Assembly: GCA_903838565.1 (NCBI GenBank) | Contig: CAILZB010000011.1 | Location: 1 to 61,516, forward strand | DNA from: an uncultured beta proteobacterium | GTDB lineage: Bacteria > Pseudomonadota > Gammaproteobacteria > Burkholderiales > Burkholderiaceae_C | Direction of reading: 5' to 3' | DNA length: 61,516 nt | In this document: piece by piece, positions 10,174-19,319 of the stretch | How positions within the stretch are numbered: position 1 is the stretch's first letter | How the letters are laid out: every line of letters starts with the position of its first letter | The notes under the pieces: generated by a model | Told to the model about the DNA's origin: nothing | Databases searched by the model: none | Seen by the model: only the letters and a program-made list of their open reading frames with translations | Program-made: the position numbers and the translations under genes

Positions 10174-10752
10174 TCAATTGCAGGCGCGGGAATCGCCGAC
10201 CGCGGTGATCGCCGGGTCGCATAGCTGCGTCTGACCCGAGGCCGAGACGCGCACATCCAGGCAGCGCACGGGACCGCTGGCGCTTGCGCAGGCGCCCCCG
10301 GTCGTGCTGGTGAAAGAAAATGTCGCGGCGCCTGCGGTGCTTGCACCCAGCCCGTCAAAAGCGAGCTGGGATACGTTGCCGGTCACGACAACGGAGCCAC
10401 TCGCTCCTCCTTCATTCGCCGACTTGCCCTGCAGGAACCTTGATCCTGCCGGTGCGCCAGGGGCGCGCACCATCCAGTTGGGGCCTGTGAGCGCCACGTT
10501 CACCGTGTCTTCATTCATCACTGTGGGTGCGTCTGTTGTCAGAATCAGCTCGACAACGCTGTTGCGCCGGATGGCTTCGGTGCGAGCGAACTGTGCGGCG
10601 GCGTGAAATGACGACGCGCTGGCCCGAATCTTTGAATTGACCATGGCAGTGGAAAAGGCCGGCAACCCCAGGGCCAGCAGTATCCCCAGAATGGCCAATC
10701 CCACCAGCACCTCGATCAAGGTGAAGCCCGCAGCAGCGCTCGTCTTCAGCAC
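10174..10752 (-). CDS. fimT: FimT/FimU-type minor pseudopilin, copy 1
   Basis: GspH/FimT-family minor pilin, 192 residues from a GTG start at 10752. That start is chosen because the Met at 10800 would lie well inside pilE. The GTG overlaps the pilE stop (GTGCTGA), has AAGGCGGA a few bases upstream, and gives a normal short leader VLKTSAAAG before the cleavage site [16 protein letters not shown]. Glu5 is present. The segment [20 protein letters not shown] is the FimT/GspH signature. The C-terminus has a late Cys pair ([15 protein letters not shown]). Copy 3 has the intact counterpart; copy 2 has lost it. Confidence 0.9.
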   Translation of the reverse strand: MLKTSAAAGFTLIEVLVGLAILGILLALGLPAFSTAMVNSKIRASASSFHAAAQFARTEAIRRNSVVELILTTDAPTVMNEDTVNVALTGPNWMVRAPGAPAGSRFLQGKSANEGGASGSVVVTGNVSQLAFDGLGASTAGAATFSFTSTTGGACASASGPVRCLDVRVSASGQTQLCDPAITAVGDSRACN

Positions 10753-11207
10753 GATCCGTCCGCCTTGAGAATCCAGCAACTGGTCGACGTGATGCCCCAC
10801 GGCGTGGCAGTGGTGGCGCGCACGTTGTTCTCGTTGATGGTGTAGCTGAAGCCCGCCATGCTTGCGTAGCCCGTGGCGGAGACGGTGTATGTGGACGCCG
10901 TGAGATTGGCCGCAGGACAGGCGAATGTGAAGTACTTCGCGCTGTCACCCGTGGGCAAGGGCGCAATCGAACCCGCCGTGCAGGCCGCCGCCACCGGCGT
11001 CGGCAAATTCGCACCGTCGTAGGTGCGGTTATCCTGGAAATACTGCTCCATCCTGACCTTCATCCCCGACAGCCCCGCCACCGCTTCAGTGATGCGACCG
11101 CGCTGCACGTAGGCCGTGTACGAAGGCAAGGCGATGGCCGCGAGGATTCCGATGATCGCCACTGCGATCATCAACTCGATCAACGTGAACCCCCTGTGGC
11201 TGCGCAT
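10746..11207 (-). CDS. pilE: Type IV pilin PilE, copy 1
   Basis: Type IVa pilin-like protein, 153 residues. A short leader MRSHRG precedes [19 protein letters not shown], with the PilD cleavage Gly and Glu5, then [18 protein letters not shown]-terminal Cys pair is present (ACPAANL and [11 protein letters not shown]). As first gene of the copy 1 operon it may be a minor (PilE) pilin rather than the major fibre subunit; sequence alone does not decide this. The ribosome binding region has become a G7 tract (11212-11218) directly before TGTC-ATG, unlike AAGGAAAG in copy 2 and AAGGGAAA in copy 3. Confidence 0.92.
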   Translation of the reverse strand: MRSHRGFTLIELMIAVAIIGILAAIALPSYTAYVQRGRITEAVAGLSGMKVRMEQYFQDNRTYDGANLPTPVAAACTAGSIAPLPTGDSAKYFTFACPAANLTASTYTVSATGYASMAGFSYTINENNVRATTATPWGITSTSCWILKADGSC

Positions 11208-11393
11208 GACACCCCCCCAATTATTGTTCCTTTTGATAACTCAGAAGAACGATAGGAGAGTTGTGAAACGTGCGACAGCGCCATCCGATCAGCGGTTATG
11301 GCTGGCAGATAAGTGGTACTTATGACAAGTCACTGTGATCGGACTCTGCGTCTATCGTGGTCCGAAAAGGCCTTGGCGATGCGCCAGCGCAGC
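11208..11393 (-). promoter_or_regulatory. Leader region of copy 1 pilus operon
   Basis: Non-coding gap between the tonB stop of copy 2 and pilE of copy 1. It aligns over about 130 bases with the leader of copy 2 (21815-21960). Shared items are CTCTCCTATCGTTC, CCACTTATC (complement of 11308-11316), and the inverted repeat TGACTTGTCA (11323-11332), which is 6 bases from the previous element in both copies. No convincing -35/-10 pair was found, so the promoter itself is not placed. Confidence 0.5.
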
Positions 11394-12041
11394 CTACCGG
11401 TTCTGCCCCGACACCGCGCCACCGCGGTTGATCGGGGTGTAGCCCACTTCGATCAGGAGCTGGCTTTTCACCGGGATGCCAAGGAAGTAGCCGGGCGAGA
11501 ATTTGGCCTTGGCAAAGGCCTGCAGGGCCGAGTGTTCGAACAGCCCGGGCGGCGTGGCCCGCACCACTGCAACTTCGTCAACGTCGCCCGAACTGCCGAT
11601 GAGCAGGCGCAGCACCACCGAGCCTTCCTGCAGGCCAGCCGACTCCGGATACACGGGGTCGATCGACTGCAGCGGACGCGGCGGTGGGTCGAGTTCGCCC
11701 GAAGCGCGGTAGCTGGGTGCGGGTGCCAGACCCTGGGCCGCCGCCTTGTCAGGCGTCGATTGCGGGGCAGTTGCGGGGGCCAACGATGAAATGCCACGGG
11801 TAACTGTGCTGGTCACTGCGGGCGGGTTCGGCGCCGCAGCTGCGGCCAACACCACCGGCAACTCGGCTGCACGCGGTGTCCCAGCGTCCAGCGACATCAC
11901 TTGCGTCACCAGCCGCGCCTGCAATGCGCTCAAGTTCGTCGACACCGAGCTGCTTGCATGGGGCCGGACAAAACCCAGCAGCAACGCCGCATGCACGGCC
12001 AGCGACCAAGCGCCGGCCCAGAGCAGCGAATGCCGGGTCAC
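11394..12041 (-). CDS. TonB-like energy transducer after pilY1 copy 2
   Basis: TonB-family protein, 215 residues from a GTG start at 12041, four bases after the pilY1 copy 2 stop. No SD is visible, so translation is probably coupled to pilY1; the longer reading to 12110 would overlap pilY1. One N-terminal membrane helix (LLWAGAWSLAVHAALLLGF) contains S13-x3-H17, the same SxxxH arrangement as TonB S16/H20 that couples to ExbB/ExbD. A Pro/Ala-rich linker follows, then a TonB C-terminal domain (about 125-205) with DPVYPESAG, GSVVLRLLIGSSGDVDEVAV and AFAKAKFSPGYF. Paralogue of the gene at 22037. No exbB or exbD in the window. A TonB gene inside a minor-pilin operon is unusual. Confidence 0.85.
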   Translation of the reverse strand: MTRHSLLWAGAWSLAVHAALLLGFVRPHASSSVSTNLSALQARLVTQVMSLDAGTPRAAELPVVLAAAAAPNPPAVTSTVTRGISSLAPATAPQSTPDKAAAQGLAPAPSYRASGELDPPPRPLQSIDPVYPESAGLQEGSVVLRLLIGSSGDVDEVAVVRATPPGLFEHSALQAFAKAKFSPGYFLGIPVKSQLLIEVGYTPINRGGAVSGQNR

Positions 12042-12045
12042 AAGG

Positions 12046-15000
12046 CTACTGCGCGATCTCGCGCCAGCTGATGCGCTTGCCCACGGGAGGCGGCACGCCA
12101 CACGCCACATCGTGAGTGCCTATGGTGCCATCGGCTCGCATCACGATCTGCGTCACACCACATTGCGACGTGGACGAAGCCAGCGTCGAACCCGGCGCGA
12201 ACTGCACCAGGGTCGCGCCGCTTGCCAGCGCATCGGAGCCGTAAGTCGTGACCAGCCCATCGCTCGTGACCGGTCTCCCGCTGACGAAGTCGAGTTCATT
12301 GAACAGGTTGTAGCCCGTGGAGCAGGGTGTGGCGCTGGGGATATTCGTCTGGAACGCCAGGGTTCCCAAGGCCAGCCCCATGTCGAACGTGACGCGCTCG
12401 CTGCCCAGCGTCGAGTCCGACAGGCCCTGCGTCAGGTCCAGGTACCAGCCCGCGTCGGAGTTGCAATGGTCAGTCGCCGCCACGCAAGTCAGCGCGCTAC
12501 GGGACAGATTCTTGTCCAACAGCGTGCCGCTGCTCGTGAGCGTGATCTTTTTCAGCGTGGCGCGCAGGTCCTTTGCAGCAATTTCGGCGGTGGGTGACGT
12601 GGTGGTTGCAGGCGTGGTCAGTGGGTCCTTGATGCTGTAGACGGTCTGTTGCTGCGGGTTGCCAATGTCGCTGATTCCCAGCAAGCGGCCGGTGCCCACC
12701 ATCAGGAAGGTTTTGCCGTCCACTTCGGCCAGGTTGACGCGCGTGGTGATGGGCTGCGCCGTGCCGTCGGGAGCGGTCAACGTCGTCACCAACACGGCGC
12801 GGTCATCGCCGCTGTTGATGTCGAAACGCCACAGGTTGCCCAGCAGGTCGCCGCCGTACACGCGCAACGCCATGTTGTTCTGCACCGGATTGCTGACGTA
12901 GGTTGTCAACTCGCGCAGTCCGCTGGGGCCGACCGAGCCCGAGGCAGTGCCGGTGTCGCCCACGCCGGTGCCGATGCGCCGAATGATTTCCCCCGTGGCC
13001 GCGTTCAGTACATACAGGTAGCCCTGGCCATCGCCCGCCCCGGTGTTGTTGTTGTAGCCGGACGTCACCAGCACCACCCATTGGTTGGCCAGCTTGGTGA
13101 TGATGGGGCGACCAAAAGTGAGACCCAGGTTGCAGTCCGAGGTATTGCGCACCGCCGCCGCATTGTTCACAGCACAGCCGCTGCTTGACGCCTTGAATTC
13201 CCACAAGGCCTTGGGCGTGGTCGGATCGGTGATGTCCAGCGCGTAGTAGCCCTTGCCGCCACCGCCCAGTCCGCCCACCAGAATCGTCTTCCATCCCGTC
13301 CCGGCCCCGTTGCTGGTATCCACGTCGCCTGCAATCGGCGAGCCGTCCACAAAGTACTGATGGTGGGAGCCGTAGGCCACATCGGACAGGGCGTACAAAT
13401 TGGGCAGCACGGCCGTCGGAATCACGGCCCAGGCTTCCTTGCCCGCGTTCGCCGCCGTGGTGTCCGCTGGTGCGTAGAACGCATGCAACATGCCGTCGTT
13501 GGCGCCCACGTAGGCCATGGGTGGGCGCGCCGCGTGATCGGATCTGAACGTGCTGTAGCCCTCGTCGGCATAGAGCTGCGAGGGTGGCGGGACGTAGGTC
13601 AATTGCGAGTTGACGATATCTCCCAGGGCACTGTCCCGCACCCGGTAAAGGTGGTTCACATCCGCCGCAATGTAGTTCTCGTAGCCCTTTTGCCCACGCA
13701 GGTAGTTCACCAGATTGGCGCCTGCGGCGGCAGTGCGCTGATCCGCTGTGGCACTGCCGCTGGCTGCGAACTGGCTCAGCGTGTCTGAAACCGCAGCGCC
13801 AAAGAACGCCTGCTCGGTGGAATCCAGTTCGGTACCAGCTGCACCCGTCGGAGCACCCGGGCTGGTGTTATCGCAAACCCTCGTATTCCACGTGAATCTC
13901 ACGAGCTTGTCGGTCGCGCCGGGGCGAATCAGACGAATGTCGCGCTTGTCGCACTGGAAAGACACCAGGGAATTCAGTTGGGTCTGTGCATACCAGCCCG
14001 AGGTGGCGGATACGCCGGTGGCGCTGAAGGTCTTGGCCTGCACGTCACCGGTCCATTTACCCGTGACAAAACCGGTCACAAAGATGGCGTTGTTTCCTGC
14101 CACCGGTGTCTGTGTGGCGGTGGTGGCTCCGGCACCGGATCCTGTGCCCTTGTCGATGCTGGAGAGCGATCCCGAAATCCCGTCGATCAAGCTGCCCGGG
14201 TCCCTGGCACTGAAGAAACGGCCGCGACCGTTGACCGCTGTATGCCAGAAATCGTCAATCGATCGGGCATCATTGAACTGCGACTCATTGGTCGTCGATG
14301 CCGTGGGCCAAATCGGCCAGTTTTTCTGACCTGTGGCGCCGATGTAGCTGTCGCTGGCCAGACCGGTGCGGATGGCAGGAAAGTCACCCATGACGTTCGC
14401 CGAATTCTGGTAATCCGCGTTGAACGCCAAGGTGCCCGACACGCCCAGACCCACGACAAAGGTGGTCATGTGCTGGGATTTCAAACGGTCATCCTCAATG
14501 CCCGTGCCGCCGCCGACGAAAACGTTGTCAACCATTTCCGGACGCAGGTCGGTGACGTAGTAGTACTGCGCCACGTCGGCCAGCGAATTCGAGCTTCCGC
14601 CCTGGGCCGAGCCGCTGCTGACCGCGCAGGGCCAAGCCGTGCAGGGGGACGTCGGGGCCGACCCCAGCGAGGTCAGTTTGGTGGGGACACCGGCTGGAAT
14701 CGCGGGCGGGCGCACGGCCGGCGGAATGTCGGGACTTTTCGGTGCCCCGCCAGCGGAAAACGCCGGGGTGGCAAACAGGGCGGGTTGCTGGGCCGCGGTG
14801 TAACACACGCCGTCCAGATCCGTCAGCGTGCCGGGGGTTGTCACGACGGTCTCATTTCCCTCTTTGGTGCTTCCGCTGACTGTCTGCGTCGCAACCTTGG
14901 TGGTGGCAACGTACTGAACTTTCTTCCCATCAACTGCCGTGCAGGTGGTGTTGATGTACTGCTGCGCCAGATCCGTTGCCGCGGTCGTCCCCACTCCGCC

Positions 15001-18000
15001 CACGATATAGGCCGTGCACGCCGCTGCGGCGACCTGCGTGGGCCCGGTGGTGATGGCAGCAGGACAGGTGGTGGCGACGTAGCCATTGGCCGAATTCGCG
15101 CCGGATTCCGTGCACGACGCCACCGGCACGGCCGTGGTGGTGAAGGTGTCGCAGGTGGTGGTGACATAGCCGTTGGTGAACGAAGGCTTGACGGCCGCGT
15201 CGGCAGCGCACTGTGTCGGATCTTGCGCTGTGGGACCGGTGGTCACGGTATTGCACACGGTTGCGGTCCAGTTTGGATCGGTGGCCGCCACGTCCAGACC
15301 AGCGCAGTTTGTGGCATTCTGCGGAACCGCTGCTGACTGGCTGACATCACAGACCGTCGTCGTCGTCAGACCGGCGCTGGTGGCGCTCACGCAGCTTTTC
15401 GGATCATTCGGATTGACGGCTGTCGGACCCACGTCCTTGGCGGTACAGGTGGTCTTGATCCAGTCCGGCGCAGTTGCATCGGCCTGGGTACAGTTGAAGG
15501 TGGTCCCTGTGATGGAAGTCGCCAGCGTTGAATCGGGCTCATCCGTCTTGCAATTGATGGTCGTCCAGCCGTTTCGATCGTTGGCTCTCTGGTGATTGCA
15601 GGACTCGGGCCTCACCGGCACCCAGGTCGTGACCGGGTCGGTGCACTCCACCTTCAGGAAGGGCGACGAGGTGCCTGGGTCGGGGATGCAGGTCCCGGTT
15701 TCCACCCCGGTGGGCCCGGTGACGACCGGCGGGTTTTCACAGACCGTCGCCACCCACAGCGTCGACTTGGCTGACACGTTCGAGCAGGGCTGGGCCACGT
15801 AACCCAGGGTGCCCCCCAAGTCGACGCAGGTGGTGACGAGATAGGGATCCACCGTGGCCGAGCCCGTGACACCCAGCGTGCACTTTTCCACCGCCGTCGG
15901 GCCAGTCGTGGTGGGTGCGTTGCACACCGTCGTCAGCCACAGCGGCGCCGAGGGCGTGGGTTCGAGGCACGGCGTCGTGGTCGGGATGGTGTAGGAGTAG
16001 GCCGTGCAGTCCGTCACGCCGGTGATCGGCACGCAGTTATCGGACGCGGCCGCAGCACCGGTGGACGTGCTGCACTCAATGTCGATGTAGTCGGGCGCAG
16101 TGCCCGTACTTGGCGTGCAGGAAGCGACGGCCGTGTACGCTGAAATATTGAAGGTGCAGCTGGTCGTCACCGAGCCCACCGTGCCGTTGACGCAACTGGC
16201 GGTTGCCGGGATCGGCGTGGGCCCGATCGGGGTGGTGGTGCAGGTGGTGACAACGTAGTTCGCGTCCGTGCCGGCCTTGCAATTGGCGGGGGCGACGGTG
16301 TCGGAGGTGGTCGCGGTGTCACAGCTGGTCACCAGGTAGGGTGGATCATTGACATTGCCCGACTCCGTGCAACTGGACACGCCTGTGGGTCCGGTGGTGA
16401 CGTTGTTGCATGTCGTCACCAGGTAGGGTGGATCATTGACGTTGCCCGAGCTGGTGCAGGAGGAATTGGCAGGGGTTGGGCCACTGGTAGTGACGGGACA
16501 GGTGGTGGTCACGGCGCCCACGGTGCCTGCAGTGCATTCCCCCGCCTTTACCGGGTCCGGTCCAACGGTGGTGGTGGTGCACGTGGTCACGACGTAGTTC
16601 GAATCGGTACCGTTAGTGCAATTGTCAGGGCCAGGAGCCACCGTGTCGCTGGTCGTCTTTGTGTCGCAGGTCGTCAACAGATAAGGTGAAATCGAAGCGT
16701 CGCCCGAAGGGGTGCAGGAAGACACGCCGGTCGGCCCGGTGGTCACGGTGTTGCAGGTGGTCGTGATGAAGCTGGCATCGGTGTTTCCCAGGCAACTGGC
16801 CACCGGTGTCGGACCGGTCGTGACCGGCGTGCACGTGGTGGTGATCCAGGAATTCCCCGCAGTCGGTGCGATATACGCGCAGGAAGCCACCGGTGTCGGC
16901 CCGGTGTTGACCGTGCTGCAGGACGTAGTCGTGGCGTCGTTTTGTGTTGTCCAGTTCGCGGTGCCGGGGTGCGGATCGTATTGGTTGCCGAATCGCCCAC
17001 CAGGACCATAGTTCTTGCCTGGAGCAAGGTAAGCGTTGTAGACAAAGGAAGCACCGTGAAGCGCCGCGTAGGCGTCCCAAGCGGGAGGGATACATATTTC
17101 CACCGCTGTAGGACCAGTGTCGACGGATACACAAGAGACGTTCAGATAGGCCGTCGCGGTCGCGCAACTGATCACGCCGACGGGACCGGTGTGGATGTTG
17201 ACACAGGTCGTTTCGACGTAGGCGTTGTCGGCGGTCGCAGCTACCACCCAGGTGCTGGCGCCGGTCGGAGGAGCGTTACAGGGTGCTGTCCCCGGCACGA
17301 TCGGATCGGGTCCGCTTGTCTGGAGCGTGCAGGTGATTTCGGTCGTCGGGGTGCAGTTCGCCACGGGTGTGGAATTTTGACTGTCGGTGGCCCACCACTG
17401 ACGGGTACTTTGTGTCGACTGGTCGGTGGTCTGCTGCAACTGGTGGGTGCTGCGCTTGGCCTGCGAGGTGTATTGATTCGGCTGCGTTGTGCTCAGTTGC
17501 AGCTGCGAGGTGCTCTGCCTGCGCTGCGACGTCGCCTTGGTCGTCGTCTGCGTCGTCTTCTTTGCCTGAGACGTGCTCACTTGCATTTGCGCCGTGCTTC
17601 TTCTGCGCTGCGAGGTCTTCTTGAGCGTGGAGCTGGTCGTCATGAGACGCTGGTAGGTGCGCTGAGTCGGCGTGGTGACCGTGGACGTGACGTACGAGAT
17701 GGTCTTGGTCGCCTGGCTGGTGCTCACGCTGTAGGCGACGGTATGCGCTTTGCCCTGGGTCGTCGTCCTCAGCGTCTGCAGCGTTTGCTGCAGGTCCTGC
17801 GAGGTCCTCTTCCTCATCTGGTGCGTCGTTTTGGTCGTGGTCTTGGTGAACGTCGTGATCTGCGAAGTACTCTTCTTTTTCAGCACCGTCGATGCCAGTT
17901 TTTGCTCTGTCGATTTCGTGACCTGACCCGTAACGCAGGACGCCGCAGAATAGGTATTCCACTTGTCGGTGGTGACGATCGTCCCGCTCGTTTGACCATC

Positions 18001-19302
18001 CCAAATGGGGCGCGGTGCAACGTCGTAGATCACGCCGTTCACGCTGACCGTCTGACTCTCGACGCCATCCTGCTCCCCCACCTTGGTCGTTCCATCGATC
18101 TTGACCGGGCCCAGGGTTTCAGCGTACTGGCTCCAGTAGCCCCCGGTGGTCATGATGGTGAAGTTCTGCCGGCAACTGTGGTCGTCGGTGCTGGCCTGCA
18201 CCTTCATGCCGTTGTTGATGAGATCGTCCTTGTTGGCGTAGTGGCGGCCCACGCGGGCCAGGCCCTCGCGCATGGGCGAGGAACCGCCGGGAACCTGGGC
18301 ATAGAGCTTGGCGTACCAGTCGGCCCTTTGCGCCGGGGTGAAGTCCGCCAGCGCCAGATACGCTGCCGGGTCCACCGCGGCCCCGACCTCGGGCTTGGCA
18401 TCGGGACTGGCCTTGGTCAGCGGGTTGCCGTTGATGAGGCCAACGCGAAAATGGTCGCTCAGGGGACTGAACGCCAGGCCGATCCCGCTCTTGGTCAGTG
18501 CCACGCGCGTGCGGTAGTAGGTGTACCAGATGGCGAAGTTCTGCGTCTCGTCCACTGTCACGCCGGGCGTGCCGACCGGGCCCACCAGCACCCGCTTCCA
18601 GGAGCCGCCGGTGGTCGCGGTTGTGCTATAGGTGTTGGACAGTGACGGGTCATGCGGCGCAGCCCCCGTGGGGTGGCCGTAGGCGTCGGTGCATGGGGCA
18701 GCAGCGTAATCCAGCGCGGCCGGTGTGACGTTGGCGGTCGTGGTGTAAACGTAGTAGTAGGCCCGTTGCGGCAGGTCGTTGGCGTCGGTCGAATTGCGGG
18801 CGCGGGTGCTCTTGTCGAACGCCTGGAATTGGGAATTGAGGTCCACCGTCGCGAGACCAGCGGGTGAGGACAGGTTGCTTGGCGAGTAGTAGTTATAGGG
18901 CGCGGCGCTGAACGACGGCGTGGGCAAATTGGCGCCATTCGCATCCACCGGAAGCTTGTACGGAGTGGTGGGACTGTAGTAGATGGAGTTGCACTGATTG
19001 GCCCGGTAGCCAATGGGCTGGGGCGCGAGCGGTGGCGTGGCCGTGCCTTCGAGCGCATTCGGAGCGTGGGTGAAGAGAATGGACTTGGAGGTGTCCATGA
19101 GCAGCATGATGTTGGGCTTGGCCAGCGAGATGCGCGTGCTGTTGATGGGCGTATTGGAGATGTCGGTTGTGATTGGCGCGACCGCTGCCGCTGCCGCTGC
19201 CAGAGGCAAGCCCAACATCAGCACCGCAGCTGCCCGCCACGCAAGGGCTGCAAGGGTGGATTGATGGTCGCCCGGGGCGACGAAGCATTGACTGGTTTTC
19301 AT
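12046..19302 (-). CDS. pilY1: PilY1-type pilus tip protein, copy 2 (2418 aa)
   Basis: Same family and plan as the other two copies. Start at 19302 (MKTSQCFVAPGD) lies 17 bases after pilX; a longer reading would overlap pilX. A signal peptide covers about residues 1-45. The vWA-like domain has DTSKS at 70-74, but the later MIDAS Asp is replaced by Gly (TTGGYWS). An insertion of about 1185 residues (385-1570) holds a Ser/Thr/Gln/Lys-rich heptad-like tract, the boundary motif QWWATDSQNSTPVANC, then Cys repeats. The vWA part resumes at SLADVAQYYYVTDLRPE, followed by the beta-propeller (AYVGANDGMLHAFYAP, GGKGYYALDI) and the end GKRISWREIAQ. Followed after 4 bases by a TonB-like gene. Confidence 0.93.
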   Translation of the reverse strand: MKTSQCFVAPGDHQSTLAALAWRAAAVLMLGLPLAAAAAAVAPITTDISNTPINSTRISLAKPNIMLLMDTSKSILFTHAPNALEGTATPPLAPQPIGYRANQCNSIYYSPTTPYKLPVDANGANLPTPSFSAAPYNYYSPSNLSSPAGLATVDLNSQFQAFDKSTRARNSTDANDLPQRAYYYVYTTTANVTPAALDYAAAPCTDAYGHPTGAAPHDPSLSNTYSTTATTGGSWKRVLVGPVGTPGVTVDETQNFAIWYTYYRTRVALTKSGIGLAFSPLSDHFRVGLINGNPLTKASPDAKPEVGAAVDPAAYLALADFTPAQRADWYAKLYAQVPGGSSPMREGLARVGRHYANKDDLINNGMKVQASTDDHSCRQNFTIMTTGGYWSQYAETLGPVKIDGTTKVGEQDGVESQTVSVNGVIYDVAPRPIWDGQTSGTIVTTDKWNTYSAASCVTGQVTKSTEQKLASTVLKKKSTSQITTFTKTTTKTTHQMRKRTSQDLQQTLQTLRTTTQGKAHTVAYSVSTSQATKTISYVTSTVTTPTQRTYQRLMTTSSTLKKTSQRRRSTAQMQVSTSQAKKTTQTTTKATSQRRQSTSQLQLSTTQPNQYTSQAKRSTHQLQQTTDQSTQSTRQWWATDSQNSTPVANCTPTTEITCTLQTSGPDPIVPGTAPCNAPPTGASTWVVAATADNAYVETTCVNIHTGPVGVISCATATAYLNVSCVSVDTGPTAVEICIPPAWDAYAALHGASFVYNAYLAPGKNYGPGGRFGNQYDPHPGTANWTTQNDATTTSCSTVNTGPTPVASCAYIAPTAGNSWITTTCTPVTTGPTPVASCLGNTDASFITTTCNTVTTGPTGVSSCTPSGDASISPYLLTTCDTKTTSDTVAPGPDNCTNGTDSNYVVTTCTTTTVGPDPVKAGECTAGTVGAVTTTCPVTTSGPTPANSSCTSSGNVNDPPYLVTTCNNVTTGPTGVSSCTESGNVNDPPYLVTSCDTATTSDTVAPANCKAGTDANYVVTTCTTTPIGPTPIPATASCVNGTVGSVTTSCTFNISAYTAVASCTPSTGTAPDYIDIECSTSTGAAAASDNCVPITGVTDCTAYSYTIPTTTPCLEPTPSAPLWLTTVCNAPTTTGPTAVEKCTLGVTGSATVDPYLVTTCVDLGGTLGYVAQPCSNVSAKSTLWVATVCENPPVVTGPTGVETGTCIPDPGTSSPFLKVECTDPVTTWVPVRPESCNHQRANDRNGWTTINCKTDEPDSTLATSITGTTFNCTQADATAPDWIKTTCTAKDVGPTAVNPNDPKSCVSATSAGLTTTTVCDVSQSAAVPQNATNCAGLDVAATDPNWTATVCNTVTTGPTAQDPTQCAADAAVKPSFTNGYVTTTCDTFTTTAVPVASCTESGANSANGYVATTCPAAITTGPTQVAAAACTAYIVGGVGTTAATDLAQQYINTTCTAVDGKKVQYVATTKVATQTVSGSTKEGNETVVTTPGTLTDLDGVCYTAAQQPALFATPAFSAGGAPKSPDIPPAVRPPAIPAGVPTKLTSLGSAPTSPCTAWPCAVSSGSAQGGSSNSLADVAQYYYVTDLRPEMVDNVFVGGGTGIEDDRLKSQHMTTFVVGLGVSGTLAFNADYQNSANVMGDFPAIRTGLASDSYIGATGQKNWPIWPTASTTNESQFNDARSIDDFWHTAVNGRGRFFSARDPGSLIDGISGSLSSIDKGTGSGAGATTATQTPVAGNNAIFVTGFVTGKWTGDVQAKTFSATGVSATSGWYAQTQLNSLVSFQCDKRDIRLIRPGATDKLVRFTWNTRVCDNTSPGAPTGAAGTELDSTEQAFFGAAVSDTLSQFAASGSATADQRTAAAGANLVNYLRGQKGYENYIAADVNHLYRVRDSALGDIVNSQLTYVPPPSQLYADEGYSTFRSDHAARPPMAYVGANDGMLHAFYAPADTTAANAGKEAWAVIPTAVLPNLYALSDVAYGSHHQYFVDGSPIAGDVDTSNGAGTGWKTILVGGLGGGGKGYYALDITDPTTPKALWEFKASSSGCAVNNAAAVRNTSDCNLGLTFGRPIITKLANQWVVLVTSGYNNNTGAGDGQGYLYVLNAATGEIIRRIGTGVGDTGTASGSVGPSGLRELTTYVSNPVQNNMALRVYGGDLLGNLWRFDINSGDDRAVLVTTLTAPDGTAQPITTRVNLAEVDGKTFLMVGTGRLLGISDIGNPQQQTVYSIKDPLTTPATTTSPTAEIAAKDLRATLKKITLTSSGTLLDKNLSRSALTCVAATDHCNSDAGWYLDLTQGLSDSTLGSERVTFDMGLALGTLAFQTNIPSATPCSTGYNLFNELDFVSGRPVTSDGLVTTYGSDALASGATLVQFAPGSTLASSTSQCGVTQIVMRADGTIGTHDVACGVPPPVGKRISWREIAQ
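14880..17360 (-). repeat. Cys-repeat array in pilY1 copy 2
   Basis: Roughly 26 in-frame units with two Cys each and the recurring core T-x-GPTxVxSC...(Y)xxTTC. They are less uniform than in copy 3. Some units are near duplicates, for example two containing SGNVNDPPYLVT. One unit contains an unrelated Tyr/Gly-rich segment (FVYNAYLAPGKNYGPGGRFG). Unit count is by eye. Confidence 0.8.
17385..17940 (-). repeat. Degenerate STSQ heptad tract in pilY1 copy 2
   Basis: In-frame tract with a loose 7-residue period built on STSQ/TTQ/TSQ (for example STSQAKKTTQTTTKATSQRR), rich in Lys and Arg. It matches in position the much cleaner STSQL array of copy 3 and ends at the same QWWATDSQNSTPV boundary. Confidence 0.75.
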
Positions 19303-19319
19303 GTTGTTCTCCGTTTGCT

